64,000 nt of DNA from Mucilaginibacter sp. CSA2-8R (GTDB taxonomy: Bacteria > Bacteroidota > Bacteroidia > Sphingobacteriales > Sphingobacteriaceae): contig NZ_CP152389.1 in the NCBI RefSeq assembly GCF_038806765.1, positions 4,340,001 to 4,404,000 on the forward strand. Reading direction: 5' to 3'. Each line of letters begins with the position of its first letter. The first letter of the stretch is position 1. This document shows, piece after piece, positions 16,357 through 25,139 of this stretch. Below the pieces are notes generated by a model that had not been told where the DNA came from, made no database searches, and saw only the letters and a list, made by a program, of their open reading frames with translations. A program made the translations under genes and the position numbers.

Positions 16357-16950
16357 CTATTTTCTGGCTTTATATTCTTCAAAAAGCTGCTCCTCAACCA
16401 AATGGCAGATCATATGCCCTATCAATATATGCGACTCCTGAATGCGTGGCGTAACAGTAGACGGCACCTTGATACAGATATCGCATAAAGCAGCCATCTG
16501 ACCTCCGGTTTCCCCTGTCAACCCGACAGAAATAACGCCCCGGTCTTTACATGTTTGCAATGCCTTTATAATATTGGGTGAGTTGCCCGAGGTAGATATA
16601 CCTATAAAAACATCGCCTTTATTACCATGCGCCTCTATTTGCCTTGAGAAAAGACGCTCAAAACCATAGTCGTTACCTATACCTGTTAATATAGAGGTAT
16701 CAGTAGATAAGGCAATGGACGGAATAGCCGGACGGTCAAAGTTAAAACGACTTACAAATTCGCCCGAAAGATGCTGTGCGTCGGCAGCACTCCCGCCATT
16801 ACCTGCTAATAAGGTTTTGTTTCCGTTCTTATAACTATTGGTTATAGTCTCAACAGCTTTAATTATTAAGTCGAGTAAGCTTTGATCATTTAACAGTGCA
16901 GTCTTTACCTGTATTGATGATGATATGTGAGATTTTATAGTAGATAACAT
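16357..16950 (-). CDS. gmhA: D-sedoheptulose-7-phosphate isomerase (SIS domain)
   Basis: The 197-residue protein has the SIS-domain signature AGNGGSAADAQHLSGEF near residues 49-65, followed by ALSTDTSILTGIGNDYG and GISTSGNSPNI, characteristic of GmhA. The enzyme converts sedoheptulose 7-phosphate to D-glycero-D-manno-heptose 7-phosphate for LPS core or other heptose glycans. Length fits GmhA (about 190-200) rather than larger SIS sugar isomerases. It leads the gmhA-rfbD pair, with a perfect TACTTTTG -7 box just upstream. Confidence 0.9.
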   Translation of the reverse strand: MLSTIKSHISSSIQVKTALLNDQSLLDLIIKAVETITNSYKNGNKTLLAGNGGSAADAQHLSGEFVSRFNFDRPAIPSIALSTDTSILTGIGNDYGFERLFSRQIEAHGNKGDVFIGISTSGNSPNIIKALQTCKDRGVISVGLTGETGGQMAALCDICIKVPSTVTPRIQESHILIGHMICHLVEEQLFEEYKARK

Positions 16951-16956
16951 AGTTTA

Positions 16957-16964
16957 CAAAAGTA
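16957..16964 (-). promoter_or_regulatory. -7 box upstream of gmhA
   Basis: On the minus strand the bases read TACTTTTG, a perfect TAnnTTTG match, only 6 bases from the ATG. A transcript starting there would be almost leaderless. No clear -33 partner. Confidence 0.4.
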
Positions 16965-17443
16965 AGCGGTTATGAGCATAATCGTACATTGATGTTTAGT
17001 TTAATGTACTAATCACTGAATGATGGTTAACAACAAAAAAGTTATCCACAAAAAATTAGTTTAAACAACATTCAATGATAAGTATCGTAAACGTTGACAA
17101 ACCGTTAATGTATTGGCTTATAACGTTAAGCTGTTCTTTGAAAGAAAAAAGATTACTGGCATAACAAACATTAACCAATAGTTATAATACAAGTCACCCA
17201 AAAAGCCTTTACAAATGCAACAAACCTGCTAGAAAAAAAATTTGCTTTTATTGAAACTAATTATTTTTCAATGTAGTATAAGTGCTTAATTATTATTAAC
17301 ACCATATAGCTTACCTGAAAAAAATGTATTTATTACAACCCGGTAGCTTTAAAAATGAAAAAAATAAATAATTAACAGAAAAAATTTAAACAAAATACAA
17401 TTAACAAAAACAAAAATTAAAAATTATTAACTTTTTAAACTTC

Positions 17444-17460
17444 TTGGAATCCTTTTTGCT
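17444..17460 (+). promoter_or_regulatory. Sigma-54-like element upstream of gldK
   Basis: TTGG at 17444-17447 and TTGCT at 17456-17460 keep the GG-to-GC spacing of a -24/-12 promoter, though the CAC part of the -24 box is missing. A start about 12 bases downstream would give a leader of roughly 95 bases. No good TAnnTTTG box is seen near the gene. Confidence 0.3.
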
Positions 17461-17564
17461 CTAAGCTTAAACCCTGCGAGACTTGCCACAGAGAAGCAGG
17501 CTTAACTAAAAGCTAACGGTACATTAAAGGATAATTGTTGAATGCAAAAAATTTATTAAATCGA

Positions 17565-18944
17565 ATGAAAATTAAACTTAATCAACTTGCCATCACACTT
17601 TCAGCGGCCGTAGCGTTTACAGCATGTCAAACTCAAAGCCGCATAGCAGGAATGGATAACATCCATACCTCCAGAGCAACAATGCAATCACTAACGCCCT
17701 TAGCACCACGAGGAATGGTGTATGTACCGGCTGGCAACATTGTTGAGAAAGAAGACACTAAAGATACATCGGTTGTTAAAACCGCTCCTAAAGTAGTTAC
17801 CGTTAGTGCATTTTTCATGGACCAAACGGAAGTTACTAATAAACAATATCGTACTTTTGTAGATTGGGTTGCAGACTCGGTTGTAGTGACTGACTATCTG
17901 AAAGACGAAAAATACTTTCAAAAAGCAAAGAAAGCCCCTGTAGCAAAACTTTCAAAGTCGAAAGCTAAAGTTGCAGAAGTTGGTGCACCAATTTTTCTTG
18001 ATAGCGTTAAAAGGATTGACTGGACCAAAGTTGGTAATATAAGAGAGCCTCTTTGGAAAACTGCAGATCCAAACATCAAAGGTTTGTTGTATGGAAAACT
18101 TTATACAATGATTAACGGAAAGCCGGCGCTGATACCTGGCAAAGTAGTTTACCGTTATGACCGCCTTTCTGTTGATCGCAATGGTTCTTCAAAATATATT
18201 ACTGATACGGTATCAATTGTACCTACGCCTAAAGTATGGTCAAGTGACTTCCCTAACTCACAGATGGAAGTAATGGATAATAACTATTACACTAATATTG
18301 GTTATGATGAATACCCTGTAGTAGGCGTTAACTGGAAACAAGCACGTGCTTATACCAATTGGAGAAGCAAAATGATAAATGCTACTGCCGGTGAGGTATC
18401 ATTAGTAAGAATGTATAACTTACAATACAACCTACCAACTGAAGCTCAGTGGGAATATGCTGCATCAAAAGATATGAAGTCAGAAGATTTTGATAAACTA
18501 TCTACTGTAAGCATAAAAGAAAGAGAAGGAAGAAAAACAAAGAAAGTTGATGCTTTAGGTGTTAATTTTAAGCAACAAGAAGGTGATTACCGTAAAGATG
18601 GTGGCACTTACACTATGCACGTTAAATCTTACGCACCAAATTCATTAGGATTATACAACATGATGGGTAACGTAGCAGAATGGACTTTAGATGCTTTTAG
18701 CCCATCGTACAGAGAACTGGTACACGATTTGAACCCAGTGTTGTTGTACGACGCTGCTGACACTGAAAGTGAAGCTATGAGACGCAAAGTTGTAAGAGGT
18801 GGATCTTGGAAAGATAATGCTGATTTGTTAACTCCATCAACCCGCGCTTACGAAATACAAAATGTTGGTCACTCTTACATTGGTTTTAGATGTGTAATGC
18901 CTGCACCAGATGTGGTATTAGAGCAAACAAAAACCAGAAAGTAA
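17565..18944 (+). CDS. gldK: GldK-like T9SS/gliding lipoprotein (FGE-sulfatase fold)
   Basis: The protein is 459 residues from the ATG at 17565 (a TTG-started frame extends 10 codons further). A lipoprotein signal ends in FTAC, with Cys about 20. The rest is a formylglycine-generating-enzyme-like (SUMF1) domain: MVYVPAG, FMDQTEVTNKQYRTFVDW, EYPVVGVNWKQARAYTNWRS, LPTEAQWEYAA, GLYNMMGNVAEWTLD, VVRGGSWKD and a final IGFRCVM. In Flavobacterium GldK (PorK) forms the periplasmic ring of the type IX secretion system together with GldN. Size (about 460) and the gldN neighbour favour GldK over GldJ. Enzymatic activity is not expected. Confidence 0.85.
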   Translation: MKIKLNQLAITLSAAVAFTACQTQSRIAGMDNIHTSRATMQSLTPLAPRGMVYVPAGNIVEKEDTKDTSVVKTAPKVVTVSAFFMDQTEVTNKQYRTFVDWVADSVVVTDYLKDEKYFQKAKKAPVAKLSKSKAKVAEVGAPIFLDSVKRIDWTKVGNIREPLWKTADPNIKGLLYGKLYTMINGKPALIPGKVVYRYDRLSVDRNGSSKYITDTVSIVPTPKVWSSDFPNSQMEVMDNNYYTNIGYDEYPVVGVNWKQARAYTNWRSKMINATAGEVSLVRMYNLQYNLPTEAQWEYAASKDMKSEDFDKLSTVSIKEREGRKTKKVDALGVNFKQQEGDYRKDGGTYTMHVKSYAPNSLGLYNMMGNVAEWTLDAFSPSYRELVHDLNPVLLYDAADTESEAMRRKVVRGGSWKDNADLLTPSTRAYEIQNVGHSYIGFRCVMPAPDVVLEQTKTRK

Positions 18945-19023
18945 AAAGAATCGTATTTAACACTCAATAACATACACGATACAAACAACAGCCGGCTTAA
19001 ACTGGCCATAAAAAAATAAGACG

Positions 19024-20208
19024 ATGAAAACATTAACTCATAAAATTTTCATAGCTGCTTTCTGTGTTCTTGGAGTAGTGTCGGTAACTACTACCGCTGA
19101 TGCTCAAAAAAGAAAAGCTAAAAGCACTAAAGCCCGCACTTCTGTAAAAGCTAAAACTGCTTTAAACAAAGCACCAAAAAGCTACCAGACTAACACATTA
19201 GCTCAAAACACCGCTCCAGCTACCAACGCTGCTGACGTATTACCTCCTAACCAGCCACTACCAGCTGACGGTTACGAGAAAAATGAGATGTACACTAACG
19301 CAAAAGCGTTTAACTACCCTGGCATCAATAGCCGCGATGTAAAGTTTTACAAACGTGTATGGCGCGATATTGACGTAAATGATCCTAAAAACTCTTTATT
19401 CAACACTCCTGGTGCTACATTAGCCGACATCGTGTTAGAAGGTTTGAGAACTGGTAAATTAACTGCTTACGAGCCAAGCGCTACCAATAACGACAGCACT
19501 TTTGCAAAACCATTAGCTTTAGGCAAAGCACTATCCAAATTACAAGACAGCGTAATGGTTGATCAATTTGACCAAAACGGCAATAAAATTGGTTCAAGAA
19601 TGGTATTGAACGACTTTAACGCAGCCCGCGTTACTAAATTCAGAACTAAAGAGGATATCTATTTTGATAAAAAACGTTCAATGATCGTTACCCGCATTGT
19701 AGGTTTAGCTCCATTGATGTCAGCTCAGGTTGCTGGCGCTACTGTAGGAGAAACTCCAGCTTTTTGGTTGTACTTCCCTCAATGCCGTGACTTTTTTGCT
19801 ACTAAAGATGTAACTGATCCGGATCGTAATATTTATGACACTACTATAGACGACTTATTTGTTCAAGGTAAATATGCCAGCTCAATAGTACGTGCAAGTG
19901 GTACTGATAACCGCCCAAGCACCCAGTTAGCAACCAATGCTATTGCTGGTGCGGCCATTGATCCTGCTGCTGCTGAAAAAGATAAAGCTGAGATTTCTAA
20001 ATCAGTAGAGTCTAAAATTGAAAACTTCAAAGCCAGCACTTGGGACTACAAAATGAAAGCTTCTCCTAAAACAGATTCAGACAAAAGAGAAGCTATGGCT
20101 AATGAAAGGAAAGAGAAAAAAGCTGCTGCCGCTGCTGAGAAAAAATCAAAAAAATCAACAACCGATAAAAGCACAAAATTAGCAAGTAATCAAAACGATA
20201 GCGAATAA
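19024..20208 (+). CDS. gldN: GldN-like T9SS ring component with Lys/Ala-rich tail
   Basis: The 394-residue exported protein (signal peptide ending TADAQ) matches GldN/PorN by the block VWRDIDVNDPKNSLF, the L-x-x-G-x-x-x-G-KLTAY segment, and the later MIVTRIVGLAPL. GldN binds GldK under the outer membrane in the T9SS. It starts 79 bases after gldK. Usually gldL and gldM, encoding the proton-driven inner-membrane motor, lie between the two; they are absent here. The N terminus after the signal is basic (KRKAKSTKARTSVKAK) and the last 50 residues are Lys/Ala-rich, probably disordered, longer than I expect for the family. Ends in a strong terminator. Confidence 0.86.
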   Translation: MKTLTHKIFIAAFCVLGVVSVTTTADAQKRKAKSTKARTSVKAKTALNKAPKSYQTNTLAQNTAPATNAADVLPPNQPLPADGYEKNEMYTNAKAFNYPGINSRDVKFYKRVWRDIDVNDPKNSLFNTPGATLADIVLEGLRTGKLTAYEPSATNNDSTFAKPLALGKALSKLQDSVMVDQFDQNGNKIGSRMVLNDFNAARVTKFRTKEDIYFDKKRSMIVTRIVGLAPLMSAQVAGATVGETPAFWLYFPQCRDFFATKDVTDPDRNIYDTTIDDLFVQGKYASSIVRASGTDNRPSTQLATNAIAGAAIDPAAAEKDKAEISKSVESKIENFKASTWDYKMKASPKTDSDKREAMANERKEKKAAAAAEKKSKKSTTDKSTKLASNQNDSE

Positions 20209-20225
20209 TCGTTATCCTTAAAATG

Positions 20226-20258
20226 AAAAGGCTCCGGAATTTCTTCCGGAGCCTTTTT
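20226..20258 (+). terminator. Terminator after gldN
   Basis: Perfect 14-bp stem (20226-20239 and 20244-20257) with a four-base loop TTTC and T-run, 17 bases beyond the gldN stop codon. Confidence 0.92.
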
Positions 20259-20555
20259 CGTTTTAAGGAATTTTTATATTTCTTTTTAACTATTACAGGT
20301 AAAAGACACACTGTTAAAATAAGATGACAGATACACTAATCACAACACAACCTATATAATTGCTACCATTTTTGATTAGAATTTACTTATACTCTTAACA
20401 TCAGCAACCAGTCTTCCAGATAGGAAATTACATCATGAAATGAGATTACGTTCAATAAAGCGCATAAAAAACATCATTACACTACTAATTTAGACGTCAG
20501 GCCCTCCTTATACCATACAACATTGAAGTAGGGAAAACTTAGAATGTTCAGTCAT
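20259..20555. other. Intergenic stretch between convergent gldN and uxs
   Basis: About 300 AT-rich bases between two terminators pointing at each other. Only tiny reading frames (under 20 codons). Nothing else is recognisable. Confidence 0.6.
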
Positions 20556-20590
20556 AAAAACGCCCGTAGATAAATGAATACCTACGGGCG
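20556..20590 (-). terminator. Terminator of the nucleotide-sugar operon
   Basis: CGCCCGTAG (20561-20569) pairs with CTACGGGCG (20582-20590); on the minus strand the stem is followed by GTTTTTATG. It lies 26 bases after the uxs-like stop codon. Confidence 0.85.
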
Positions 20591-20615
20591 ATAATATTTA
20601 AAGTCTTGAATACAG

Positions 20616-21602
20616 TTATTTCATGTACTGAGAAAACTCTTTATGCTCAATAACATGCTGAGGAAGAGATTTGAAGTACTCGTAGGTAATTTTCAAACCT
20701 TCTTGTCTTGATACTTTAGGCTCCCAACCTAATATAGCTTTTGCCTTGGTGATGTCCGGTCTGCGTTGTTTAGGGTCATCAGTAGGTAGTGGCTTACTGA
20801 TTAACTGCTGATCGGTACCAGTTAATTTAATGATCTCTTCGCCAAATTCACGAATGGTGATCTCGTCAGGGTTACCAACGTTCATTGGCTGTACGTAATC
20901 GCTCAATAATAAGCGGTAAATACCTTCAATCAAATCATCAACGTAGCAGAAAGCTCTGGTTTGAGAACCATCACCAAACATAGTCAGAGGCTCGCCTCTT
21001 AAAGCCTGACCGATGAAAGCAGGTAATACCCGTCCGTCATTCAGTCGCATTCTTGGTCCGTAAGTATTAAAGATTCTCACAATACGGGTTTGAACACCAT
21101 GGAACGTATGATATGCCATAGTGATAGCTTCCTGAAAGCGTTTAGCTTCATCGTATACACCACGAGGGCCTACAGGATTTACGTTACCCCAGTACTCTTC
21201 CGGTTGCGGATTTACAGTAGGGTCACCATAAATTTCAGAAGTGGAGGCTACTAAAATGCGGGCATCTTTAGCTCTTGCCAAACCTAAAAGGTTGTGAGTA
21301 CCTAATGAACCAACTTTAAGGGTTTGGATAGGAATTTTTAGATAATCAATTGGTGATGCAGGGCTTGCAAAATGCAGGATGTAATCCAATTGGCCCGGTA
21401 TGTGCACAAATTTAGAAACATCATGGTTGTAAAACTCGAAGTTTTCAAGTTTAAACAGATGCTCAATATTTTTTAAATCACCTGTGATAAGATTATCCAT
21501 ACCTATTACATGGCAACCTTCTTTAATGAAACGATCACATAAATGCGAACCCAAAAAGCCGGCTGCACCTGTAACGAGAACTCTTTTCCCTTTTATATCC
21601 AT
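20616..21602 (-). CDS. UDP-glucuronate decarboxylase-like SDR epimerase (UDP-xylose synthase type)
   Basis: The 328-residue extended SDR has GAAGFLGSHLCDRF at 13-26, ASTSEIYGDP, the catalytic YDEAK (Tyr-x3-Lys) and IVRIFNTYGPRMRLNDGRV, the signature of bacterial and plant UDP-glucuronate decarboxylases. It should convert UDP-glucuronate, made by the ugd product encoded just upstream, into UDP-xylose. dTDP-glucose 4,6-dehydratase is an alternative within the same superfamily, but the MRLNDGRV stretch and the ugd neighbour favour the decarboxylase. It is the last gene of a five-gene minus-strand operon. Confidence 0.85.
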   Translation of the reverse strand: MDIKGKRVLVTGAAGFLGSHLCDRFIKEGCHVIGMDNLITGDLKNIEHLFKLENFEFYNHDVSKFVHIPGQLDYILHFASPASPIDYLKIPIQTLKVGSLGTHNLLGLARAKDARILVASTSEIYGDPTVNPQPEEYWGNVNPVGPRGVYDEAKRFQEAITMAYHTFHGVQTRIVRIFNTYGPRMRLNDGRVLPAFIGQALRGEPLTMFGDGSQTRAFCYVDDLIEGIYRLLLSDYVQPMNVGNPDEITIREFGEEIIKLTGTDQQLISKPLPTDDPKQRRPDITKAKAILGWEPKVSRQEGLKITYEYFKSLPQHVIEHKEFSQYMK

Positions 21603-21688
21603 TATTAACGAATTTTTGTGTGAATGGTTAAGCTATTATGCTTGTTATGAAGTTAAACTTAATTTGTAAACGACAGACTATCCTTTGA

Positions 21689-23005
21689 TTAACTTACTAC
21701 TTTTCTACCAATAGAGTTGTAATAGAAGCCGCAATCAATCATCTTATCCAGGTCGTAAAGGTTACGGCCATCAAAAATAACTTTAGCTTTTAACAGGCTC
21801 TCTACTTTTGTAAAGTCTGGCGTACGGAACAGAGACCACTCGGTAACAATCAATAAAGCGTCAGCATCTTTCAATGCATCATACTGGTTGTCAGCATATT
21901 TAACCTTATCGCCAATCATCTGCTCAACGTTTTTCATACCCTCAGGGTCAAACGCAGTTACAGTAGCGCCGGCTTCTACTAAAGCGTCAATGATGTACAA
22001 TGCAGGAGCCTCGCGGATATCGTCAGTTTCCGGCTTAAAGGCCAGTCCCCAAAGGGCAAAATGTTTACCTTTTAAATCACCGTTGTAATATTTCTTTACT
22101 TTTTCGGTCAATACGTTTTTCTGAATCTCGTTTACGTCCATCACCGAGTTCAGGATTTTAAAGTCGTATTGGTTCTCTTCTGCCGATTTAGCTAAAGCCT
22201 GTACGTCTTTAGGGAAACAGCTACCACCATAACCTATACCTGCAAACAGGAAGCGTTTACCGATACGCTCGTCAGCGCCAATACCTTTTCTCACCATGTC
22301 CACGTCTGCACCAACCAGTTCGCACAAGTTAGCAATTTCGTTCATGAATGAAATTTTGGTAGCCAGGAAAGAGTTAGCCGCATATTTGGTTAACTCTGAC
22401 GAACGCTCGTCCATAAATACAATCGGGTTACCCTGACGTACGTATGGGCCGTACAGTTCGGCCATCAGTTTGCGGGCTTTCTCATCAGTAGTACCTACTA
22501 CCACACGGTCAGGCTTCATAAAATCTTCAACCGCTACACCCTCTCTTAAAAACTCAGGATTAGACACCACAGCGTAAGTAATGCCTTCAGCAGCGTGCTG
22601 CTGCATTACGGCAGTTACTTTATCAGCAGTACCTACAGGCACAGTTGACTTTGTAACAATTACTTTGTACTCGGTTAAAAGCTTGGCAATATCACCAGCT
22701 GCACCAAGTACGTAGCTCAGGTCGGCTGCACCATCACCGCCCGGAGGGGTTGGCAAGGCTAAGAATATAATTTTAGCTTCTTTGATACCTTCGGCCAGAT
22801 TGGTGGTAAACGACAAACGGCCTTGCTCAATATTCCGGTGGAATAAAAGCTCCAAGCCTGGTTCGTAGATAGGAAGTTTACCTTCCTTCATCATCGCAAC
22901 TTTTTTCTCGTTGATGTCAACACACGTCACATCATTACCGGTTTCGGCTAAACAGGTTCCGGTAACTAAACCTACGTAACCAGTTCCTACAACTGCTATT
23001 TTCAT
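21689..23005 (-). CDS. ugd: UDP-glucose 6-dehydrogenase
   Basis: The 438-residue enzyme oxidises UDP-glucose to UDP-glucuronate with two NAD+. The Rossmann motif GTGYVGLVTG is at residues 7-16, the catalytic Cys lies in GYGGSCFPKD (about 260), and KSTVPVGTAD and ALPTPPGGDG are characteristic. Full length for the family. It is separated from fcl by 20 bases and from the decarboxylase by 86 bases; together they convert UDP-glucose to UDP-xylose. UDP-glucuronate may also go directly into an acidic exopolysaccharide. Confidence 0.95.
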   Translation of the reverse strand: MKIAVVGTGYVGLVTGTCLAETGNDVTCVDINEKKVAMMKEGKLPIYEPGLELLFHRNIEQGRLSFTTNLAEGIKEAKIIFLALPTPPGGDGAADLSYVLGAAGDIAKLLTEYKVIVTKSTVPVGTADKVTAVMQQHAAEGITYAVVSNPEFLREGVAVEDFMKPDRVVVGTTDEKARKLMAELYGPYVRQGNPIVFMDERSSELTKYAANSFLATKISFMNEIANLCELVGADVDMVRKGIGADERIGKRFLFAGIGYGGSCFPKDVQALAKSAEENQYDFKILNSVMDVNEIQKNVLTEKVKKYYNGDLKGKHFALWGLAFKPETDDIREAPALYIIDALVEAGATVTAFDPEGMKNVEQMIGDKVKYADNQYDALKDADALLIVTEWSLFRTPDFTKVESLLKAKVIFDGRNLYDLDKMIDCGFYYNSIGRKVVS

Positions 23006-23025
23006 TTTTTATAATTTGGCAAATA

Positions 23026-23964
23026 TTATTGTTTCACAACCTGCTTAGTCAAGAAGTCTTGATAAGCTAAGCTTACCCCTTCAGGTAGATCGATGGTGTG
23101 TTTCCATCCCTGGCTGTGAAGTTTTGATACATCCATCAGTTTACGTGGTGTACCATCTGGTTTTGAGGTATCAAAATCGATGGCACCCTCGAAACCAACA
23201 GTTTCTTTAACCAGCTCTGCCAGTTCTTTGATAGATAAATCTTCGCCGGTGCCGATATTTACCAAGCCAGGCTCATTATAATTTTCCATCAGATAGTAAC
23301 AGGCTGCGGCCAAATCATCGGCAAACAAAAACTCCCTTTTTGGTGATCCGGTTCCCCATATAGTTACTGATTCGGCTCCCTGTTCTTTAGCTTCATGAAA
23401 CCTTCTGATTAAAGCCGGTAAAACGTGAGAGTTTTGAGGATGATAGTTATCGTTGTAACCATACAGATTGGTAGGCATTACAGAGATGTAGTTGCAACCA
23501 TATTGTGAACGGTAAGCATCACACATTTTAATACCAGCAATCTTGGCAATAGCGTAAGGCTCGTTGGTTTCCTCTAAGGTACCTGTTAACAGGTAATCTT
23601 CTTGTAACGGCTGCGGAGCCATTTTAGGATAAATACAACTCGAACCCAAAAACATCAGCTTTTTCACGCCATTTAGGTACGAAGAATGGATGATGTTATT
23701 TTGAATTTGTAAATTGTCGTATAAAAACTCGGCCCGGTAAGTGTTGTTGGCAACAATACCCCCTACTTTAGCAGCAGCCAAAAATACATAATCAGGCTTT
23801 TCCTGTTCAAAAAAGTCTGCTACCGCTTGCTGATTACGTAAATCAAGATCGCCGGAGTTACGCGTAACAAAATTAGTAAAGCCCTCTTTTTCTAATTTAC
23901 GCATGATAGCAGAGCCCACCATACCGCGGTGCCCTGCTATGTAAATCTTTGCTTCTTTTTCCAT
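23026..23964 (-). CDS. fcl: GDP-L-fucose synthase
   Basis: The 312-residue SDR enzyme (WcaG) performs the epimerase and reductase steps from GDP-4-keto-6-deoxy-D-mannose to GDP-L-fucose. Seen: GHRGMVGSAI (cofactor loop), FLGSSCIYPKMAPQP, the catalytic YAIAK, and NLYGYNDNYHPQNSHVLPALI, all diagnostic. The gene starts 10 bases after the gmd stop codon, so the two consecutive pathway steps are translationally linked. Confidence 0.95.
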   Translation of the reverse strand: MEKEAKIYIAGHRGMVGSAIMRKLEKEGFTNFVTRNSGDLDLRNQQAVADFFEQEKPDYVFLAAAKVGGIVANNTYRAEFLYDNLQIQNNIIHSSYLNGVKKLMFLGSSCIYPKMAPQPLQEDYLLTGTLEETNEPYAIAKIAGIKMCDAYRSQYGCNYISVMPTNLYGYNDNYHPQNSHVLPALIRRFHEAKEQGAESVTIWGTGSPKREFLFADDLAAACYYLMENYNEPGLVNIGTGEDLSIKELAELVKETVGFEGAIDFDTSKPDGTPRKLMDVSKLHSQGWKHTIDLPEGVSLAYQDFLTKQVVKQ

Positions 23965-23974
23965 GAGCCGAAGC

Positions 23975-25087
23975 TTATTCGAACTGGTTTTTAATTTTAT
24001 AACCTGATTCTTTCAGTAATTTTTCGCGTTGGAACAGTTCAACGTCAGCAGCAACCATTTCAGACACTAAGCCTTTCAGATCGTACTTAGGTTCCCAGCC
24101 CAATTTGGTTTTTGATTTGGTTGGGTCACCAATCAACAACTCAACCTCAGTTGGACGGAAATATTTAGGATCAACCGCAACCACTTCAGTACCTTCGGCT
24201 ACCTGGAATTCAGGATTTGAACAAGATACGATATAACCTTTTTCGTCAACACCTTCACCTTTAAATTCTACAGTAATGCCTACCTCAGCAAATGCCATTT
24301 TAACAAAATCGCGTACATGAGTGGTTACGCCTGTAGCAATAACGTAATCGGTAGGCTCATCTTGTTGCAAAATCAGGTACATAGCCTCTACGTAGTCTTT
24401 GGCATGTCCCCAGTCGCGTTGAGCGTCCAGGTTGCCCAGGTATAATTTATCCTGCAGACCCATAGCAATTTTAGACACAGCGCGTGTAATTTTACGGGTT
24501 ACGAACGTTTCGCCTCTCAGGGGACTTTCGTGGTTAAATAAAATACCGTTACAGGCATAAATACCATAAGCCTCGCGGTAATTTACGGTAATCCAGTAAG
24601 CGTACATTTTGGCTACAGCGTAAGGGCTGCGTGGATAAAACGGAGTAGTTTCTGATTGAGGAACGGCTTGTACCAAACCATAAAGCTCAGAAGTAGAAGC
24701 TTGGTAAATTTTAGTTTTTTTCTCTAAACCTAAAATACGGATAGCTTCTAACAAACGCAAGGTACCAATACCATCAGCGTTAGCTGTATATTCAGGAGTA
24801 TCGAAACTAACCTTTACGTGCGACATTGCACCTAAATTATAAATCTCGTCGGGTTGTACTTGCTGAATAATACGGATAAGGTTAGTTGAGTCTGATAAAT
24901 CGCCGTAATGTAATACCAGTCTTGGATTGGCCTCATGCGGATCTTGATAAAGGTGATCAATACGATCGGTATTGAACAAAGAAGAACGACGTTTGATGCC
25001 GTGAACTTCGTATCCTTTACTGAGTAGTAACTCAGTTAAATAGGCTCCATCCTGACCTGTTATGCCCGTAAGCAACGCTTTTTTCAT
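23975..25087 (-). CDS. gmd: GDP-mannose 4,6-dehydratase
   Basis: The 370-residue enzyme converts GDP-D-mannose to GDP-4-keto-6-deoxy-D-mannose, the first step to GDP-L-fucose. Motifs: GITGQDGAYL, the RRSSLFNTDRIDHLY NADP-binding segment, ASTSELYG, the catalytic YAVAK and NHESPLRGETFVTRKI. Length is typical. It sits between the glycosyltransferase gene (52 bases upstream) and fcl (10 bases downstream). Confidence 0.96.
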   Translation of the reverse strand: MKKALLTGITGQDGAYLTELLLSKGYEVHGIKRRSSLFNTDRIDHLYQDPHEANPRLVLHYGDLSDSTNLIRIIQQVQPDEIYNLGAMSHVKVSFDTPEYTANADGIGTLRLLEAIRILGLEKKTKIYQASTSELYGLVQAVPQSETTPFYPRSPYAVAKMYAYWITVNYREAYGIYACNGILFNHESPLRGETFVTRKITRAVSKIAMGLQDKLYLGNLDAQRDWGHAKDYVEAMYLILQQDEPTDYVIATGVTTHVRDFVKMAFAEVGITVEFKGEGVDEKGYIVSCSNPEFQVAEGTEVVAVDPKYFRPTEVELLIGDPTKSKTKLGWEPKYDLKGLVSEMVAADVELFQREKLLKESGYKIKNQFE

Positions 25088-25139
25088 ATGTGTGTAAACT
25101 TTGTGATATTTTATATTAGCAATAAAGCTTGTATATACA

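Larger units (their letters stand above)
16951..17564. other. 614-base AT-rich intergenic region between divergent gmhA and gldK
   Basis: The longest non-coding stretch in the window. It contains the gmhA -7 box, one perfect DnaA-box sequence (TTATCCACA, 17042-17050), long A/T tracts from about 17220 to 17440, a sigma-54-like element (17444-17460) and an imperfect hairpin (about 17466-17506, CCTGC paired with GCAGG and TTAA with TTAA) in the likely gldK leader. No open reading frame worth calling. Confidence 0.6.

Noticed and set aside
16951..17564. Chromosome origin (oriC)
   Set aside because: Only one DnaA box, no dnaA or dnaN nearby and no box cluster; kept only as a low-interest finding.
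17565..18944. Formylglycine-generating enzyme or GldJ
   Set aside because: The lipoprotein signal, about 460-residue length and adjacent gldN point to GldK; the FGE fold here is structural.
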